NCBI GenBank assembly: GCA_040382055.1
Contig: JBEIGE010000033.1
Coordinates: 1 to 30,936 of the forward strand
From: JBEIGE01 sp040382055
GTDB taxonomy: Bacteria; Pseudomonadota; Gammaproteobacteria; Burkholderiales; Burkholderiaceae_C
Direction: 5' to 3'
DNA length: 30,936 nt
The notes beneath the pieces are model-generated. The model saw only the letters and a program-made list of their open reading frames with translations. It had not been told where the DNA came from and did no database searches. Both the position numbers and the translations under genes were made by a program. Below are positions 15,377 to 22,839 of this stretch, in pieces. The stretch's first letter is position 1. Every line of letters starts with the position of its first letter.

Positions 15377-16978
15377 ATGAAACAAGGCCTTTCGCTACGC
15401 GCCTCCCAACATCTGGCGCTGACGCCGCAACTGCAGCAATCCATCCGGCTGCTGCAACTCTCTACCCTGGAGCTGAGCCAGGAAGTTGAGCAGATGCTGG
15501 ATGACAACCCATTTCTGGAGCTGGCGGAAGAACAGGCCGTACGGGAAGACTTTGGCCTGGATAAAGCCGACGCGGCTGTGGCCGCCGATGAGTCTGAGCA
15601 CGATGTCTCTGGCTCGGTGGCAGATTACATCTCCGAGCCATCGAGTGCCAGCAAAACCGAAGAAACCACCAGTTCCTTGTCTGAAGACGACCCGCCCAAT
15701 TGGGAAGGCGATGGCAGTGTGGACATGTCGGCCGACGATGGCGAATGGGGTGGCGATGCTCCCGCGCGAGGCCTCCACGACGCCGAGGGGGAGATTGATG
15801 CCACCGAACTGGCGCGCAGCACTGAATCCCTGCAGGCATTTCTACACCGTCAGGCACTGTCTTTGCGGCTCAGTGAAGTAGACCGTGCGGCGCTGCGGTT
15901 TTTGGTGGAGTCGCTGAACGATGAGGGCTACCTTGAAGACTCCCTCATAGCGCTGGCTACCGGTCTGGCCGCTTCAGATGAAGAACAGGTCGAAGAACTG
16001 GTTCACCGCTTCACTGTGGCCCTGGGTTTGCTGCAAAGCCTGGAGCCGGTTGGCGTGGGTGCGCGCAGCCTGGCCGAGTGCCTGACCCTGCAACTGCGCG
16101 CCCTGCAGGCCGATGCCGTTCTGGCCAAAACCGACCGACCCGAGCTGGCCTTGGCCTTGAAGGTCTGCGCACAACCCATAGACCTGCTGGCGCGGCGCGA
16201 TACCAAGCGCCTGTCGCATCTGCTCGGTGCCACAGATGCGCAGATTCGAGATGTGCTGAGCCTGATTGCCCGTCTGGAGCCCAAGCCCGGACGCCGGTTT
16301 GCCAATGTGGAACGCAACATTGTGGTGCCCGATGTGCTGGTGGCCCGGCTTGGCACTACGGGCAAAAATTTTGCCCAGCCCCGTTTTCGTGTCTCACTCA
16401 ACCCGGACGCCATGCCCCGTTTGCGGGTGCATGATATTTACGCCAACGCACTCAAAGGCCACAAGTCGGGTGGAAAGGACGCGGCCGGCTATGCTGCTTT
16501 GCAGCAGCGCTTGCAAGAGGCGCGCTGGTTTATCAAGAACATTCAGCAACGCTTTGACACCATCCTGCGGGTCAGTACGGCCATCGTGGAGCGTCAAAAA
16601 AACTTCTTTGTGCACGGCGAGCTGGCGATGCGCCCGCTGGTGTTGCGCGAGATTGCCGACGAACTGGGACTGCACGAGTCCACCATCAGCCGCGTCACCA
16701 CGGCCAAATTCATGGCCACCCCTCACGGCACCTTTGAGCTCAAGTACTTCTTTGGCTCCGGCCTGGGCACGGATTCCGGGGGCAATGCCTCCAGTACTGC
16801 GGTGCGTGCCCTGATCAAGCAGTTCGTCAGTGCTGAAAACCCCCATAAGCCGCTGAGTGACAACCAACTCTCCGAGATGCTCAAAGAGCAGGGCATCGAC
16901 TGCGCCCGTCGTACCGTGGCCAAGTACCGCGAAGCACTGCGCATTGCGCCGACCAATTTGAGAAAAGCCCTGCACTAG
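15377..16978 (+). CDS. rpoN: RNA polymerase sigma-54 factor
   Basis: This is the sigma factor for -24/-12 promoters that need enhancer-binding ATPases. The protein shows region I (MKQGLSLRASQHLALTPQLQQSIRLLQLSTLEL) that contacts the activators, an acidic, extended region II (about residues 48-140, rich in D/E/S), the core-binding domain, a helix-turn-helix LREIADELGLHESTISRVT, and the RpoN box ARRTVAKYRE at 510-519 that reads the -24 element. At 533 aa it is longer than E. coli RpoN (477 aa), the difference being mainly in region II. It is the third gene of lptA-lptB-rpoN, a common proteobacterial order; hpf and ptsN, which usually follow, are absent here. Confidence 0.97.
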   Translation: MKQGLSLRASQHLALTPQLQQSIRLLQLSTLELSQEVEQMLDDNPFLELAEEQAVREDFGLDKADAAVAADESEHDVSGSVADYISEPSSASKTEETTSSLSEDDPPNWEGDGSVDMSADDGEWGGDAPARGLHDAEGEIDATELARSTESLQAFLHRQALSLRLSEVDRAALRFLVESLNDEGYLEDSLIALATGLAASDEEQVEELVHRFTVALGLLQSLEPVGVGARSLAECLTLQLRALQADAVLAKTDRPELALALKVCAQPIDLLARRDTKRLSHLLGATDAQIRDVLSLIARLEPKPGRRFANVERNIVVPDVLVARLGTTGKNFAQPRFRVSLNPDAMPRLRVHDIYANALKGHKSGGKDAAGYAALQQRLQEARWFIKNIQQRFDTILRVSTAIVERQKNFFVHGELAMRPLVLREIADELGLHESTISRVTTAKFMATPHGTFELKYFFGSGLGTDSGGNASSTAVRALIKQFVSAENPHKPLSDNQLSEMLKEQGIDCARRTVAKYREALRIAPTNLRKALH

Positions 16979-16984
16979 GATTCC

Positions 16985-18244
16985 ATGAACCAACTCAAAC
17001 TCTTTCTGCCTTGCGCTGCCGGCGTGGAGGAGCTCTTAGCCCATGAAGTGCACGGACTGACCGGGCTCATGGGCGAAGACCTGCTGATGCGGCGCGGCGG
17101 CGTGTTGCTACAGGGCTCCTGGCGTGACGCCATGCGGCTTAATTTGCACAGCCGTCTGGCCCAACGCGTACTGGTGCAACTGTCTTACACCGACTACCGC
17201 AACGAGCAAGACCTTTACCGCGCGGCCAGCGAAGTGGCCTGGGAGATCTGGTTCACCCCCAAACAAAGCATCAAGGTTGAAGTCACGGCGCAGCACAGCC
17301 CGCTGACGTCGCTCAACTTTGCGGCGCTCAGGATCAAAGACGCGATTTGCGACCGTTTTCGCGACAAGTCCGGCCTGCGCCCCGATGTGGACACCACCTG
17401 GCCTGATGTGCGCCTCTATGCTCACCTCACCACCGACACCCTGACCTTGTATATCGACACCTCCGGAGAACCGCTGTTCAAGCGCGGCTGGCGCGAAGAC
17501 AAAGGCGAAGCCCCGCTGAAGGAAACCCTGGCAGCGGCCATGCTGGCCGCCTGTGGCTGGGGTGATCAAGTCCAGAAATTGGGGTCAGATTCCAATTCTT
17601 TGAGCGATTTGCCCCCCCTGTACGACCCGTGTTGCGGCAGTGGCACGATTGCCATTGAGGCGGCACAAATGGCCTGCCGCATTGCGCCCGGATCATTGCG
17701 CCGCTTTGCTTTCGAGAAGTTTTTGCCATTTCAGCCGCATGTCTGGGATGCGCTAAAAAAAGATGCTGATAACGCCGTGTTCAAGAGTCCTCCAGGGTCA
17801 AAGCCCTTGGTGTTCGGCAGCGACGTGGCGTTTCGCATGGTTGATTTTGCCCAGCGCAATGCACAACGTGCCGGCGTGGCTGATGTGATTGAGTTCCGCG
17901 GCGGAGACGCCTTGCAGCGTATGCCACCCACAGACTCGCCTGGTGTCATGTTGCTGAACCCGCCGTATGGCGAACGCATCTCTGTGGCTGGTGTCAGCGC
18001 CGCGCGCGAACATGCGGTGACCGAAGACGGCGGCGAGTTCTTTAGCCAGCTGGCCAGTCATTGGAAAAAGAATTACGCGGGCTGGACGGGCTGGATTCTG
18101 ACGCCAGACCTCAAGCTGCCGGGGAAAATGCGCCTGAAAGAATCACGCCGGGTGCCAATGTGGAACGGACCTATCGAATGCCGCTTGTTCCGCTTTGACA
18201 TGATGGCCGGGAAAATGGGCACGGGCTCACCAAAAGCCCGCTGA
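16985..18244 (+). CDS. THUMP-domain class I SAM-dependent rRNA methyltransferase (RlmL N-domain-like)
   Basis: The 419-aa protein has an N-terminal THUMP RNA-binding region (about residues 45-160) and a Rossmann methyltransferase domain with the SAM-binding DPCCGSGTIAIEA (214-226) and catalytic NPPYGER (325-331), the motif for N2-guanine or N6-adenine methylation. It corresponds to the RlmL half of E. coli RlmKL, which methylates G2445 of 23S rRNA; that assignment is inferred from domain order. ATG 16985 has AGGA just upstream. Between the domains, residues 198-205 (KLGSDSN...) are encoded by a REP-like palindrome that looks inserted in frame. It follows rpoN by six bases and precedes the PIN gene by one. 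Confidence 0.92.
   Translation: MNQLKLFLPCAAGVEELLAHEVHGLTGLMGEDLLMRRGGVLLQGSWRDAMRLNLHSRLAQRVLVQLSYTDYRNEQDLYRAASEVAWEIWFTPKQSIKVEVTAQHSPLTSLNFAALRIKDAICDRFRDKSGLRPDVDTTWPDVRLYAHLTTDTLTLYIDTSGEPLFKRGWREDKGEAPLKETLAAAMLAACGWGDQVQKLGSDSNSLSDLPPLYDPCCGSGTIAIEAAQMACRIAPGSLRRFAFEKFLPFQPHVWDALKKDADNAVFKSPPGSKPLVFGSDVAFRMVDFAQRNAQRAGVADVIEFRGGDALQRMPPTDSPGVMLLNPPYGERISVAGVSAAREHAVTEDGGEFFSQLASHWKKNYAGWTGWILTPDLKLPGKMRLKESRRVPMWNGPIECRLFRFDMMAGKMGTGSPKAR
17577..17597. repeat. REP-like palindrome inside rlmL-like gene
   Basis: AATTGGGGTCAGATTCCAATT forms a hairpin: AATTGG and CCAATT pair perfectly, two G-T pairs extend the stem, and TCA/GA closes it. The GGGGTCAGA core resembles REP elements mobilised by RAYT-type transposases, as far as I recall. 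The island is AT-rich compared with the surrounding gene and adds about seven residues between two conserved blocks. Mobility is inferred. Confidence 0.5.
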
Positions 18245-18245
18245 C

Positions 18246-18656
18246 GTGGTTGTTCTGGACACCAACATCGTCCTTGACCTGCTGGTTTTCAGCGATACGG
18301 CCACGCAGCCACTGGCAAGTGCATTGGGTCAGGGGAGCTTGCAGTGGATCGCAACTGTGCCTATGCGCGAGGAGTTGCAGCGGGTGCTGGCTTACCCTCA
18401 GATTGTCAAAAGCCTGCTTCACCACGGCAGGTGCGCCCAACAGGTGCTGGGCGCTTTTGATGCACAGGCTCAACTGCTGGCGGTTGCCCCCAAGGCGTCT
18501 GTCACCTGCAAAGACACCGATGACCAGAAGTTCATCGACCTGGCGGTATTGCACCAAGCACGGCTCCTGAGTAAGGACAAAGCCGTGCTTTGCATGAAAA
18601 AAAGGCTCTTGGCCCTGGGTGTGAAAGCCTCAGTAGCTATTGAGTTTGTAGCGTGA
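18246..18656 (+). CDS. PIN-domain protein, putative toxin-type ribonuclease
   Basis: This 136-aa single-domain protein has the PIN nuclease pattern: LDTNIVLDLL with Asp5, an acidic helix MREELQRVLAYP with Glu42/43, DTDDQKFIDLAVLHQA with Asp90 and Asp93, and LLSKDKAVL with Asp111. These acidic residues normally bind Mg2+ for RNA cleavage. It matches the 'putative toxin, PIN family' group (COG1569-like) rather than classical VapC. No antitoxin-like gene is next to it; it begins with GTG one base after the methyltransferase stop and is probably co-transcribed. Its last 20 bases overlap the convergent glutamate-synthase-like gene. Whether it is toxic is unknown. Confidence 0.8.
   Translation: MVVLDTNIVLDLLVFSDTATQPLASALGQGSLQWIATVPMREELQRVLAYPQIVKSLLHHGRCAQQVLGAFDAQAQLLAVAPKASVTCKDTDDQKFIDLAVLHQARLLSKDKAVLCMKKRLLALGVKASVAIEFVA
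18632..18652. repeat. Short repeat-like element at the convergent 3' ends
   Basis: AGTAGCTATTGAGTTTGTAGC contains GCTA...TAGC inverted ends and resembles the AT-rich 'AGTAGCTATTGATTTGATAGC' motif that I recall as recurrent in Comamonadaceae genomes. It encodes the C-termini of both converging genes and supplies or immediately precedes their stop codons (TAG for the leftward gene at 18637-18639, TGA for the rightward at 18654-18656). Family membership rests on memory and needs a search. Confidence 0.4.
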
Positions 18657-20265
18657 AGCTGTTGGCGCGGGCCCTCGGCCAGCCCTGCCGGTAGATTGGA
18701 GACAGCCCGCTCAGGTCGTCTTGCAACAGCGCACCGTCTGTCAGACGCGTCACAAACAGCTGGGCCAGCGACTGCACGCGCTGGTCAGTCGTGCGCCGCA
18801 CAATGTGGTGCTCGGTGATCTCGCCGGGGTGATTGAGCCCAGCAGCCTGAATCAGTTCTTGCAGTGCCTTGAGGGTGTTTTGGTGAAAGTGGTAGACACG
18901 CTCGGCTTTGTCACCCACCACCAGCGACTGTTGGCGCAGCGGGTCTTGTGTGGTCACGCCCGTCGGGCAGTTGCCGGTGTGGCAATGCTGCGCCTGAATG
19001 CAGCCCAGCGCGAACATGAAGCCGCGTGCGCTGTTGCACCAGTCTGCACCCAGCGCCATCTGGCGTGCCACATCAAAAGCGCTGACCACTTTGCCTGCAC
19101 AGCCCACCTTGATCCGCTGGCGCAAGCCCGCACCGCGCAAGGTGTTGTGTACCAGCAGCAAGCCTTCTTGGAGCGGCGCGCCCACATGATCGGTAAATTC
19201 CAGAGGTGCCGCACCGGTGCCACCCTCGGCACCATCAACCACGATGAAGTCGGGGGTGATGCCAGTGACCAGCATGGCCTTGACCATCGCAAACCATTCC
19301 CATGGGTGGCCGACGCACAGCTTGAAGCCGGTGGGCTTGCCGCCTGAAAGGGTGCGCAGAAGCTCGATGAACTGCATCAACTCGATGGGCGTAGAAAACG
19401 CGCTGTGCGAAGCGGGCGAAACACAGTCCACCCCCGCAGGCACGCCTCGGGCCTGGGCAATTTCGGGCGTGACTTTGGGGCCGGGTAGCACCCCGCCATG
19501 GCCGGGTTTGGCACCTTGGCTCAATTTGAGTTCAATCAACTTGACTTGGGGGTCGCGCGCATTGGCGCTGAATTTTTCGGCGTTGAAGCTGCCGTCGTCA
19601 TTGCGGCAACCAAAATAGCCTGAGCCGATTTCCCAGATCAGGTCACCGCCGTGCTTGCGGTGATGTACCGAGATCGAGCCCTCTCCGGTGTCATGTGCAA
19701 AGCCGCCGCGCTTGGCACCGGCGTTAAGCGCCATGATGGCGTTGGCACTCAAAGCGCCAAAACTCATGGCCGAGATGTTAAAAACACTTAAGGCATAAGG
19801 CTGAGCGGTGTCGGGGCCCACGGTGACGCGGAAATCATGCGAGGCCAGCTGCGTGGGTGCCATGGAGTGGTTGATCCACTCATAACCCTGGGCATGAACA
19901 TCAAGCTGCGTACCAAAGGGGCGCTTGTCGGGGTCTCCTTTGGCACGTTGGTAGACCAAGGAGCGCTGCGAGCGGGAAAACGGTGTGGACTCGTTGTCGC
20001 TTTCAATAAAGTACTGACGAATTTCCGGCCGGATGAACTCCAGCATGAAGCGAAAGTGCCCGATGATGGGGTAATTGCGCAAAATCGAGCGCTTGGTCTG
20101 CACCAGGTCGTAAATGCCCACAGCACAGAGCAACACGAACACCGGTAGCAGCGCTCCACCCTGACCAAAACCGACCAGGGTGAAGAAGGTGAGCAGCATG
20201 CCAAGTACGGACAAACCGAACACGGTGTAACGCACCGGGAAAAGCGCATTGAGGGCATTTATCAT
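18637..20265 (-). CDS. Membrane-anchored FMN-binding glutamate synthase family protein
   Basis: The 542-aa protein has two transmembrane segments at the N-terminus (about residues 13-33 and 38-55), then a glutamate synthase central/FMN domain: MSFGALSANAIMALNAGAKRGGFAHDTGEGSIS, GAKPGHGGVLPGPKVTPEIA, FIVVDGAEGGTGAAPLEF, and the iron-sulfur motif CIQAQHCHTGNCPTG (about residues 421-435), which matches the [3Fe-4S] site. There is no glutaminase domain, so it is not a standard GltB. It belongs to the GltB-like stand-alone FMN group whose reaction is unproven. It runs convergent with the PIN gene and divergent from the YecA gene. Confidence 0.9.
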   Translation of the reverse strand: MINALNALFPVRYTVFGLSVLGMLLTFFTLVGFGQGGALLPVFVLLCAVGIYDLVQTKRSILRNYPIIGHFRFMLEFIRPEIRQYFIESDNESTPFSRSQRSLVYQRAKGDPDKRPFGTQLDVHAQGYEWINHSMAPTQLASHDFRVTVGPDTAQPYALSVFNISAMSFGALSANAIMALNAGAKRGGFAHDTGEGSISVHHRKHGGDLIWEIGSGYFGCRNDDGSFNAEKFSANARDPQVKLIELKLSQGAKPGHGGVLPGPKVTPEIAQARGVPAGVDCVSPASHSAFSTPIELMQFIELLRTLSGGKPTGFKLCVGHPWEWFAMVKAMLVTGITPDFIVVDGAEGGTGAAPLEFTDHVGAPLQEGLLLVHNTLRGAGLRQRIKVGCAGKVVSAFDVARQMALGADWCNSARGFMFALGCIQAQHCHTGNCPTGVTTQDPLRQQSLVVGDKAERVYHFHQNTLKALQELIQAAGLNHPGEITEHHIVRRTTDQRVQSLAQLFVTRLTDGALLQDDLSGLSPIYRQGWPRARANSFTLQTQ

Positions 20266-20430
20266 CGGTTAATTTCCTGACTGAGTTTGTCTTTTGTCGA
20301 CGGATGGCATTCTTCGACGGCCTTGGTCTGAGTTGTTGGTTTTTTGCCAGACCTTGCATCCATCTTAATCAATCGTTACACCGATGTGCCAGAACCACGC
20401 CTTCAGTGTGAAATACTTCTCAGTCTGCCC

Positions 20431-21219
20431 ATGACCCAAGCCACCCCTCCTGAATTGACCGAAGAAGACTTTTCTGTCCTGGACGACATCCTGGATGATT
20501 TGCGCACCCGTGACAGCGAAGTGCCTCAGTGGGAGTTTTGCGAGGGCTTTATGGCGGCCCTGATTTGCTGCCGCCGACTGATTCTTCCCAGCGAATACCT
20601 GCCGCTCCTGTTGGGCAATGGGGATGACGCTCAGGCCAGCGACGCCGCTTTTGCCGATGCGGGGCAATTTGAAACCTTTATGAACCTTTGGATGCGCCGT
20701 TGGAACGAAGTGGCTGCAGCACTCAATGCGGATGTGGATAGTCTGGAAGACGATGCCGCTTACCACCCCGAGGTGATGGACATCCGCGGTGCGGTAGCGG
20801 CCTTGCCTCCCGATGAACGTGACGCGGTACCGCAGGACCAACTACCCGCTTTCGGACAGGTTTGGGCGGTGGGCTTCATGTTTGCGGTGGAAAACTGGCC
20901 CCAAGACTGGGAGGCTCCGCGCGACCCGGAGGCGGCTCAGTGGCTCAACGATGCACTTGAAGCGATTTTGACCATGACCGAGGATGACACGGACGAACCA
21001 ACCTTGTCGGTGTTTGACGACGATGGGCCACCCACCCTGAGCGTGGCTCGCCTCAATGCCTTTGGCGCGGCTATCTGGGCGGTGTACGACCTGCGCGAGC
21101 TCTGGCGAACCCTGGGCCCACGTGTGGCCCAGGCGAGAAAAACCGGCGAGCCCGGCCGCAATGACCTGTGCTACTGCGGTAGCGGCAAGAAATACAAGCG
21201 CTGCCACGGTGCCAATTGA
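20431..21219 (+). CDS. UPF0149/YecA family protein with C-terminal SEC-C zinc motif
   Basis: Starting at ATG 20431 (MTQATPPELTEEDF), the 262-aa protein carries a YecA/UPF0149 all-alpha domain (about residues 8-200, with WEFCEGFMAALICC near the start) and a C-terminal SEC-C motif, GRNDLCYCGSGKKYKRCHG, in which Cys247, Cys249, Cys258 and His259 bind zinc. The same motif in SecA contacts SecB and the ribosome, so YecA-type proteins may act near translating or translocating ribosomes; that is inference. The frame extends upstream to 20344, but that part runs through the 165-bp divergent control region and lacks domain character. Confidence 0.9.
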   Translation: MTQATPPELTEEDFSVLDDILDDLRTRDSEVPQWEFCEGFMAALICCRRLILPSEYLPLLLGNGDDAQASDAAFADAGQFETFMNLWMRRWNEVAAALNADVDSLEDDAAYHPEVMDIRGAVAALPPDERDAVPQDQLPAFGQVWAVGFMFAVENWPQDWEAPRDPEAAQWLNDALEAILTMTEDDTDEPTLSVFDDDGPPTLSVARLNAFGAAIWAVYDLRELWRTLGPRVAQARKTGEPGRNDLCYCGSGKKYKRCHGAN

Positions 21220-21233
21220 GGGCGCCAATTGAG
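21208..21233. repeat. 13-bp tandem duplication at the yecA-like stop codon
   Basis: GGTGCCAATTGAG (21208-21220) is followed directly by GGCGCCAATTGAG (21221-21233), identical but for one base. The first copy contains the stop codon of the YecA gene. The second copy, with the following TTGGCG, can form a six-base stem (CGCCAA/TTGGCG) in the gap before the convergent hydrolase gene. Confidence 0.75.
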
Positions 21234-21241
21234 TTTTGGCG

Positions 21242-22195
21242 TCAGCGGCTACTGGTTTTGAAAAATGCCAGGAGCGCATGGGTGGTTGCCTGGGGTAACT
21301 CCTCAGGAATAAAGTGGCCGGCGGGCATGGCTTGGCCTGTGACCTGCCCGGCGCATTGCGACTGCCACAGCGCCAGGGGCTTGAACAGTTTGTTGACCAC
21401 ACCGCGTTCGCCCCACAGCACGTGCATATCGCACTGCACTTTGCCGCTACCGGGCGGCTCTGTGTTTTGCAAGGCCCGGCTTTCACGGTCGTGGTCCAGG
21501 TCGATGCCGGCACTGGCACGGTAGTCTTCACAGGCGCTGTGAATGGCTTCGGGCTTGCAAAAGCAGCGCTCATACTCCGCCAGGGCTTGCGGCTCGTACT
21601 GCGCCAGTCCACCGGCACCCCAGCCCCCCAGCTTTGCATGCAGATAGGCTTTGGCTGATTCGGGTGTGGCACCGATCATGGTTTCAGGCAGCGGATGGGG
21701 CTGAATCAAGTGGAACCAGTGGTAATAGGCGCGGGCGAAGTTGAAATCGGTCGCGTTGTACATGTCCAGCGTGGGCGCGATGTCAATCACGCACAACTTG
21801 TTCACGCGCTTTGGGTGGTCCACCGCCAGCCGATGCGCCACCCGGCCACCCCGATCGTGGCCGCAAACCCCAAACTGCTGTACGCCCAATGCGTCCATCA
21901 CGCCCACCAGGTCTTGCGCCAAAGCACGCTTGCTGTAGTTGCTGTGGTCGCTCAGGCCGGGTGCTTTGGAAGAGTCGCCATAGCCGCGCAGATCAGGCAG
22001 CACCAGATCAAAGTCATTGCGCAGGGCTTGCGCAACCCGTTGCCACATCACATGGGTTTGCGGAAAACCATGCAGCAGCAGCAGCTTAGGCCGCGTGCCG
22101 AAGTGTGTGCCTGTATCCCGAGCGGAAATGCGTGCTGCAATCTCGACGCCATTGACGGCAAAGATGCGTTTCTCGAAACCTTCAAACCAGTTCAT
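21242..22195 (-). CDS. Alpha/beta hydrolase, haloacetate (fluoroacetate) dehalogenase-like
   Basis: The 317-aa protein starts at ATG 22195 (MNWFEGFEKRIF), with GGAG seven bases upstream. It has the alpha/beta-hydrolase fold with HGFPQTHVMW (oxyanion region), DLRGYGDS, the nucleophile elbow GHDRGGRVAHR with Asp114 instead of Ser, Asp138 and His294 (GHFIPEE). Residues of the fluoroacetate dehalogenase halide and carboxylate pockets appear conserved: Arg115, Arg118, His159, Trp160 and probably Tyr225; their spacing from the nucleophile to Asp and His-Trp (24 and 45 residues) equals that in RPA1163 as I recall it. The Asp nucleophile rules out an ordinary esterase; epoxide hydrolase is the main alternative. 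The true substrate is untested. Confidence 0.88.
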   Translation of the reverse strand: MNWFEGFEKRIFAVNGVEIAARISARDTGTHFGTRPKLLLLHGFPQTHVMWQRVAQALRNDFDLVLPDLRGYGDSSKAPGLSDHSNYSKRALAQDLVGVMDALGVQQFGVCGHDRGGRVAHRLAVDHPKRVNKLCVIDIAPTLDMYNATDFNFARAYYHWFHLIQPHPLPETMIGATPESAKAYLHAKLGGWGAGGLAQYEPQALAEYERCFCKPEAIHSACEDYRASAGIDLDHDRESRALQNTEPPGSGKVQCDMHVLWGERGVVNKLFKPLALWQSQCAGQVTGQAMPAGHFIPEELPQATTHALLAFFKTSSR

Positions 22196-22255
22196 GGGGG
22201 ACTCCAATAGGCTGCTGTCATCGAGGAGCTTACAGGCAATTCAAGCGCAATCTGT

Positions 22256-22283
22256 GCAACGGCCACCTTGCAACGACTACCTT
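22256..22283. repeat. 14-bp tandem direct repeat upstream of the hydrolase gene
   Basis: GCAACGGCCACCTT (22256-22269) is followed immediately by GCAACGACTACCTT (22270-22283), with 12 of 14 bases identical. It lies about 60-90 bases upstream of the hydrolase start (22195), in the 119-bp gap after cinA, so it could be a tandem regulator site or a simple duplication. Confidence 0.6.
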
Positions 22284-22314
22284 GCCGCACCAGCTGGAAT
22301 GACTCAGCCGCGTC

Positions 22315-22839
22315 TCAGGCCAGCCGTTTGATCAGGCTCGCCAGAGCATGGCGCACCGTCGCTGTACGCACCGCTGCGCGGTCGCCCTCAAACAGACACA
22401 ACTCGCTGCTGAGCTGGCCATTGACACAAAAGCCAAACCACACCGTGCCCACGGGTTTGTCTGCCGTGCCGCCGCCGGGTCCGGCCACACCCGTTACTGC
22501 CACAGCCACTTGCGCCTGGGAATGGTTAACAGCGCCCTGTGCCATGGCGCGGGCCACAGCTTCACTCACCGCACCGTGCTGCGTGATCAGCGATTTGGGC
22601 ACGCCCAGCAGTTCGGTTTTGGCGGCGTTGGAGTAGCTCACCACGCCGCGCTCAAACCAGTTGCTGGAGCCGGCCAGATCGGTGCAGGCGGCAGCGATCA
22701 TTCCGCCGGTGCAGCTCTCGGCAGTGGCCAGCATCCAGCCCCTGGAAAGCATTAATTCGGCCAATTGCCCAATCATGGCTTGGATAGATTGCTCCTGATT
22801 CAGGAGCGATGAGGCGTCGTTTGAAAAAGAGTCACTCAT
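22315..22839 (-). CDS. pncC: CinA-family nicotinamide-nucleotide amidohydrolase
   Basis: The 174-aa protein is the stand-alone C-terminal CinA domain (PncC), which deamidates nicotinamide mononucleotide to nicotinate mononucleotide in pyridine nucleotide recycling. It has ATAESCTGGMIAAACTD with Ser42 as candidate nucleophile, VVSYSNAAKTELLGV (Tyr69, Lys74), the GAVSEAVARAMAQGA helix, and AVAVTGVAGPGGGTADKPVGTVW. Start ATG 22839 overlaps the pgpA stop as ATGA, so the two are coupled. No N-terminal molybdopterin-binding half is present, which is normal for this group. Confidence 0.94.
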   Translation of the reverse strand: MSDSFSNDASSLLNQEQSIQAMIGQLAELMLSRGWMLATAESCTGGMIAAACTDLAGSSNWFERGVVSYSNAAKTELLGVPKSLITQHGAVSEAVARAMAQGAVNHSQAQVAVAVTGVAGPGGGTADKPVGTVWFGFCVNGQLSSELCLFEGDRAAVRTATVRHALASLIKRLA

